DNA from: Janthinobacterium tructae
GTDB taxonomy: Bacteria; Pseudomonadota; Gammaproteobacteria; Burkholderiales; Burkholderiaceae_D
Assembly (NCBI RefSeq): GCF_006517255.1
Contig: NZ_CP041185.1
Span: 1,612,001-1,676,000, forward strand
Direction: 5' to 3'
DNA: 64,000 nt
Position 1 is the stretch's first letter. Every line of letters starts with the position of its first letter. The notes beneath the pieces are model-generated. The model was not told the DNA's origin. It ran no database searches and saw only the letters and a list, made by a program, of their open reading frames with translations. Of the stretch, positions 60,756-64,000 are shown in pieces. Made by a program: the position numbers and the translations under genes.

Positions 60756-60930
60756 GTCTCATCCTACCCTTAAATGGTGCCAGTATTTGGCACCATTGGA
60801 TTTTAATATATCAGTGTTGCCGTCGAAATTGCCGTGCACACCCATTAAACCCGAGGACGGGAAAGAGCGGGCAATCCAAAACGGAATGAGTCGCTTGATC
60901 ACCCGGAACGACCAAATAAAGGAAATACTA

Positions 60931-61875
60931 ATGTCAACCACAACCCATTTTCCCAAGCCTACGTTTGTTCCAATCAACGGCGTGGTACTGGAAGTCTTTG
61001 AAGCAGGCCGACAAAATGGCGGAAATCCAATCGTACTCTGTCACGGCTGGCCTGAGCACGCCTTTACCTGGCGCAATCAGATTCCCGCCCTTGTCGCGGC
61101 GGGCTACCATGTCATCATCCCCAACCAGCGGGGCTACGGCAACTCGTCCCATCCGGCCGAAGTGACGGACTATGACATTCGAAATCTGTCGGGCGATCTT
61201 GTCGCTCTTCTCGATCACTACGGATACCAGAATGCGACCTTCGTCGGTCATGACTGGGGTGCAATGGTCGTTTGGGGGCTGACCCTGCTCTATCCGGACC
61301 GCGTAAACAAAGTGATAAATCTGAGCCTGCCTTACCAGGAGCGTGGCGCAAGACCCTGGATCGAGGTCCTTGAGCAAATCTTGGGCAGCGACTATTACTT
61401 TGTCCATTTCAATCGAAAGCCGGGTGTCGCGGACGCCATATTGGACGACAATACCTTCCGGTTCCTGCGTAACCTGTACCGGAAAAACGTGCCACTCAAA
61501 GAACCCGAGCCGGGCATGGCAATGATCAATCTGGCCAGAGCAGAAACTCCACTCGGCGAGCCTTTGATGAGCGACAGCGAATTAGCCGTTTTCGTCTCGG
61601 CCTTCGAAAAAACTGGGTTCACGGGCAGTATTAACTGGTACAGGAATCTCGACCGCAACTGGCACCTATTGGCGGACCTGGACCCTGTCATCCATCAACC
61701 TACGCTCATGATTTACGGGGATCGTGATGTGGTTCTCAAATCAGAAAGACTGGCAAAGTTCGTGCCCAATGTGGACGTGATCAGTTTGGATTGCGGTCAC
61801 TGGATCCAGCAGGAAAAGCCGGAAGAAACCAACCAGGCGATATTGAATTGGTTGGCACGGCAGAGTTCAACCTGA
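60931..61875 (+). CDS. Alpha/beta hydrolase, epoxide-hydrolase-like
   Basis: 314 aa from ATG 60931 with AAAGGAAATACTA. Oxyanion motif HGWPE (38-42), nucleophile Asp108 in VGHDWGAM, acid in YGDRD (264/266), His290 in DCGHW. Lid Tyr candidates Y155/156 and Y237 (NWYRNL). Asp nucleophile plus lid Tyr fit soluble epoxide hydrolase rather than esterase; haloalkane dehalogenase is less likely because of NWYRNLDRNW. Probably hydrolyses an epoxide in detoxification. Confidence 0.8.
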   Translation: MSTTTHFPKPTFVPINGVVLEVFEAGRQNGGNPIVLCHGWPEHAFTWRNQIPALVAAGYHVIIPNQRGYGNSSHPAEVTDYDIRNLSGDLVALLDHYGYQNATFVGHDWGAMVVWGLTLLYPDRVNKVINLSLPYQERGARPWIEVLEQILGSDYYFVHFNRKPGVADAILDDNTFRFLRNLYRKNVPLKEPEPGMAMINLARAETPLGEPLMSDSELAVFVSAFEKTGFTGSINWYRNLDRNWHLLADLDPVIHQPTLMIYGDRDVVLKSERLAKFVPNVDVISLDCGHWIQQEKPEETNQAILNWLARQSST

Positions 61876-62208
61876 TCGTAGGGCCGGTTCAAGGGCACGT
61901 ACGCTCTCCGGCCCGGTCCGGCCGGAGGGCAGGATGGCACGCCGAAAGCTATCAGTGAGCGGTACGCCTTCAAGCGCACGAATTCAATTTCTGAGGAAAT
62001 CTACGAACACAGCACGAGTCAAACTACCTGCGGCGTAAGCCTCTAGCGAGTTCGCCAGCCGCTCAAGAATCGAAAGATTCGACACAAATGTCCTTCAATC
62101 GCCTGCTTGCGTAAATTACGTTTGACCGTCCGCTTTGGCCGCCAGCGGCCCTTGAGCATAACGAATTACCAAGCGAGGAAAGTCACGCATTGTCACGTCA
62201 ACGCAACT
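61876..62208. other. Gene-free segment after the hydrolase
   Basis: No convincing gene. Contains a small hairpin (GAATC-GAAA-GATTC near 62067) and REP-like GTCCGCTTTGGCCGCCAGCGG near 62127. Likely repeat debris between cargo and the tRNA. Confidence 0.4.
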
Positions 62209-62262
62209 GGCTGCTTCTGGCCGATAGCGGACGACCTGCATGGCTTAGTGTACGAACTTGTT
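62209..62262. repeat. Dispersed intergenic repeat, copy 2
   Basis: TGGCTGCTTCTGGCCGATAGCG...GACC.TGCATGGCTTAGTGTACGAACTTGTTGC. Same element as 47463-47511, here with a 5-bp-longer left part. Confidence 0.6.
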
Positions 62263-62316
62263 GCTTTGAGAGCAAGGGGAGGTTGGATAGGCGCTTGAAA
62301 CAAGCTAGATGTGAAA

Positions 62317-62345
62317 ACGGCCGCAGGAAGCGGCCGTATCATTTT
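62317..62345. terminator. Strong hairpin terminator near tRNA-Val
   Basis: ACGGCCGC-AGGAA-GCGGCCGT, perfect 8-bp stem, flanked by GAAA and ATCATTTT, so it could act in either direction. Lies about 100 bp beyond the 3' end of the tRNA. Confidence 0.7.
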
Positions 62346-62446
62346 GGGCTGGACAATGGACGAAAATCCCATTGCCCCAAATTTGCCCCAAGTTCCTATT
62401 CAGACAAGATATGAAATCCTAAGTCATTGAATACAAACGAAAAATT

Positions 62447-62521
62447 TGGTGGGAAGTGCAAGTTTCGAACTTGCGACCCCTGCAGTGTGAATGCAGTGCT
62501 CTACCCCTGAGCTAACCTCCC
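62447..62521 (-). tRNA. tRNA-Val (anticodon CAC)
   Basis: Full cloverleaf on the minus strand: acceptor GGGAGGT / ACTTCCC-like pairing with encoded CCA, D-loop AGCTCAGGGGTAGAGC, anticodon stem CTGCA-TTCACAC-TGCAG giving CAC, T-arm GCAAGTTCGAAACTTGC. tRNA 3' ends are common integration sites, and the ICE lies on this side. Confidence 0.93.
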
Positions 62522-62603
62522 GAAGCGAGGCGAATTATCGCATAGGTGTTGCGGCATCTGCAAGGGCTGGCGACAGGAAATTTAGCATGCCCCGCTTTTT
62601 TTC

Positions 62604-63320
62604 TCAGGCGGCCGCTGGTGGTGCGGTGACGGCGCTCCAGATGCACTGGCCTTTGGCAGCCTTGTCGAGGCCGGCGATGGTGGCTTCGTGGGCGGCGAGC
62701 TCGTCGGCCGTGGCACTCTGGAAGATGACTTCGGCGAGCGGCACGATTTCCAGGGCGGCGCCGTCGGCAGCCACTTCCACTTCTTCTTCCATGCTCAGGC
62801 TGTTTTGCCCGCGCGTCATGGCCAGGTAGACGTCGGCCAGCAATTCCGAGTCGAGCAGCGCGCCGTGCAGCTTGCGGTGGGCGTTCGAGACGCCGTAGCG
62901 GTCGCACAGGGCGTCGAGCGAATTGCGCTTGCCCGGATGCATCTCTTTCGCCTGCACCAGGGTGTCGATCACGCCATGCACTTGCTCATGCACGGGCGGC
63001 AGGTTCAGGCGCTTGAATTCCGCGTTGAGGAAGCCGATATCAAATGGGGCGTTGTGGATGATCAATTCGGCGCCGGCGATGTAGGCGCGGAATTCGTCGG
63101 CGATTTCCGCGAATTTCGGCTTATCGCTAAGGAATTCCGCCGTCAAGCCGTGGACGGCCAGCGCGCCCTCTTCCGAATCGCGCTCGGGATTGATGTAATG
63201 GTGGAAATTATTCCCCGTCAACATGCGGTTGTTCAGTTCGACCGCCCCGATCTCCAGGATGCGGTCGCCCGTGCGCGGGTTCAGGCCGGTGGTTTCAGTA
63301 TCGAGAACAATTTGACGCAT
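62604..63320 (-). CDS. dnaQ: DNA polymerase III epsilon subunit, proofreading exonuclease
   Basis: 238 aa from ATG 63320. DEDDh exonuclease motifs: ExoI VLDTETTGLNP, ExoII HNAPFDIGFLNAEF, ExoIII HGALLDSELLADVY. The C-terminal tail provides the polymerase contact. Chromosomal gene, next to rnhA. Confidence 0.95.
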   Translation of the reverse strand: MRQIVLDTETTGLNPRTGDRILEIGAVELNNRMLTGNNFHHYINPERDSEEGALAVHGLTAEFLSDKPKFAEIADEFRAYIAGAELIIHNAPFDIGFLNAEFKRLNLPPVHEQVHGVIDTLVQAKEMHPGKRNSLDALCDRYGVSNAHRKLHGALLDSELLADVYLAMTRGQNSLSMEEEVEVAADGAALEIVPLAEVIFQSATADELAAHEATIAGLDKAAKGQCIWSAVTAPPAAA

Positions 63321-63400
63321 AGCGGATTCATTCGTAAAAGCAAAAAGCGAAGGGCACAGTATAGCAAACCTGTGTGCTGCAATCGCACCCAGACATGTTC

Positions 63401-63522
63401 GAACGCCCAACAAAACCGTAGCGAGCGGCAGTGATTTGTGGCCGGGAAGCGCAACCGTACTCTAGTACGGTGAGCATCACAGGCCGCAAAGCGCGACGCG
63501 CGGTAGGTTTGGTTGGGCGTTC
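63401..63522. repeat. Long nested inverted repeat between rnhA and dnaQ
   Basis: Outer arms GAACGCCCAACAAAACC (63401) and GGTTTGGTTGGGCGTTC (ending 63522) match at 16 of 17. Within are nested GTGAT..ATCAC arms and a perfect ACCGTACT-CT-AGTACGGT hairpin (63454-63471). It abuts the rnhA stop codon exactly. Probably a chromosomal repeat family that also acts as a transcript end. Confidence 0.75.
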
Positions 63523-63960
63523 TTAGGCGCGCACGGTTTCCACGCCCAGGTTGGCTAGCTCATCGGCCCGCTCGTTGCCCGGATGGCCATTGTGACCGCG
63601 TACCCAGCGCCATTCCACTTCATGGACGGCCTGGGCCGTGTCGAGCGCCTGCCACAGGTCGACGTTTTTCACGGGTGCCTTGGCCGCCGTTTTCCAGCCG
63701 CGCGCCTTCCAGCCGTGGATCCATTCGCTGATGCCCTTCTGCACGTACTGGCTATCGGTATACAACACCACCTGGCAGGGACGTTTGAGCGCCGTCAAGG
63801 CTTCGATCACAGCCTTCAATTCCATGCGGTTATTTGTCGTATTGAGTTCCCCGCCGTAAATTTCTTTCTTGGCGCCATCGGCCACCATCAGCGCACCCCA
63901 GCCGCCCGTGCCGGGATTGCCCTTGCATGCGCCATCGGCATAAATTTCTACCTTATCCAT
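63523..63960 (-). CDS. rnhA: Ribonuclease HI
   Basis: 145 aa. Active-site residues: D in [14 protein letters not shown] in [14 protein letters not shown] in VLYTDSQYV, and the final D in [10 protein letters not shown]. Typical RNase HI length; removes RNA from RNA-DNA hybrids. Core chromosomal gene. Confidence 0.96.
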   Translation of the reverse strand: MDKVEIYADGACKGNPGTGGWGALMVADGAKKEIYGGELNTTNNRMELKAVIEALTALKRPCQVVLYTDSQYVQKGISEWIHGWKARGWKTAAKAPVKNVDLWQALDTAQAVHEVEWRWVRGHNGHPGNERADELANLGVETVRA

Positions 63961-64000
63961 CTTGCTGTTCCCGCCTTTTATTCGTGACCGGTGCGCCTGC

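Noticed and set aside
1..64000. CRISPR array
   Set aside because: No regularly spaced direct repeats of CRISPR size were seen; repeats present are REP-like or IS-related.

Overview
The window looks like a betaproteobacterial chromosome, most likely Burkholderiales/Oxalobacteraceae (Janthinobacterium, Massilia or Duganella type). This is inferred from the right-hand core block (tRNA-Val, dnaQ, rnhA), the moderate-to-high GC, and the abundant short palindromic repeats between small genes. Most of the window reads as an integrative and conjugative element (ICE) and its accessory islands. The left end of the element is not visible.

Layout. (1) 1-6.2 kb: a conflict operon of five plus-strand genes, the first cut by the window edge: GASH-type helical protein, two P-loop GTPases, a GTPase-associated protein GAP1 and a caspase. 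GAP1 and the caspase end in the same small adaptor-like domain. The operon closes with a strong terminator. (2) 6.2-12.2 kb: an accessory array of small genes (FCP1-like HAD phosphatase, secreted protein, ankyrin protein, DUF1851/Tdi1-like immunity protein, an unknown). They are separated by REP-like palindromes and by three copies of a structured ~370-bp repeat, with an intact IS30-family element. (3) 12.2-15.5 kb: GNAT, ImmA/IrrE peptidase, Beta-family (sce7725-like) protein and a convergent sce7726-like protein, a probable defence module. It is followed by a C15 tract and an IS605-type tnpB with all catalytic residues, next to a relic of a second copy. (4) 17.2-43.9 kb: an almost complete F-type (MPF-F) conjugation locus on the minus strand, read traI, traD, DUF4400, (unknown), transglycosylase, OmpA-like, traA, L, E, K, B, dsbC, traV, C, trbI, S26 peptidase, traW, U, trbC, traN, F, H, G. 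The gene set and the MobH-type relaxase resemble SXT/R391 and IncC elements. (5) 44-50 kb: a plus-strand operon of three unknown genes with a large lipoprotein, then an IS3-family element. (6) 48.9-58.9 kb: the control and maintenance end: FlhC/FlhD-like (SetCD/AcaCD-type) activators divergent from a CI/SetR-like repressor, DUF932 protein, zinc-finger/TOPRIM primase, an AcaB-like gene, excisionase and tyrosine integrase. (7) 59-62.4 kb: small unknowns, a WYL regulator divergent from an epoxide-hydrolase-like enzyme, and repeats. (8) 62.4-64 kb: tRNA-Val(CAC), dnaQ and rnhA, which are chromosomal core.

Working model (inference): the repressor holds the divergent flhDC-like activator genes off. 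When released, the activators switch on the transfer genes. TraI/TraD process and deliver DNA to the F-type channel, and Int/Xis excise the element. The GTPase-caspase operon and the GNAT/ImmA/Beta/sce7726 module are the best candidates for cargo defence systems. The repressor lacks both residues of the S24 self-cleavage dyad, so induction is probably not by RecA-stimulated autocleavage.
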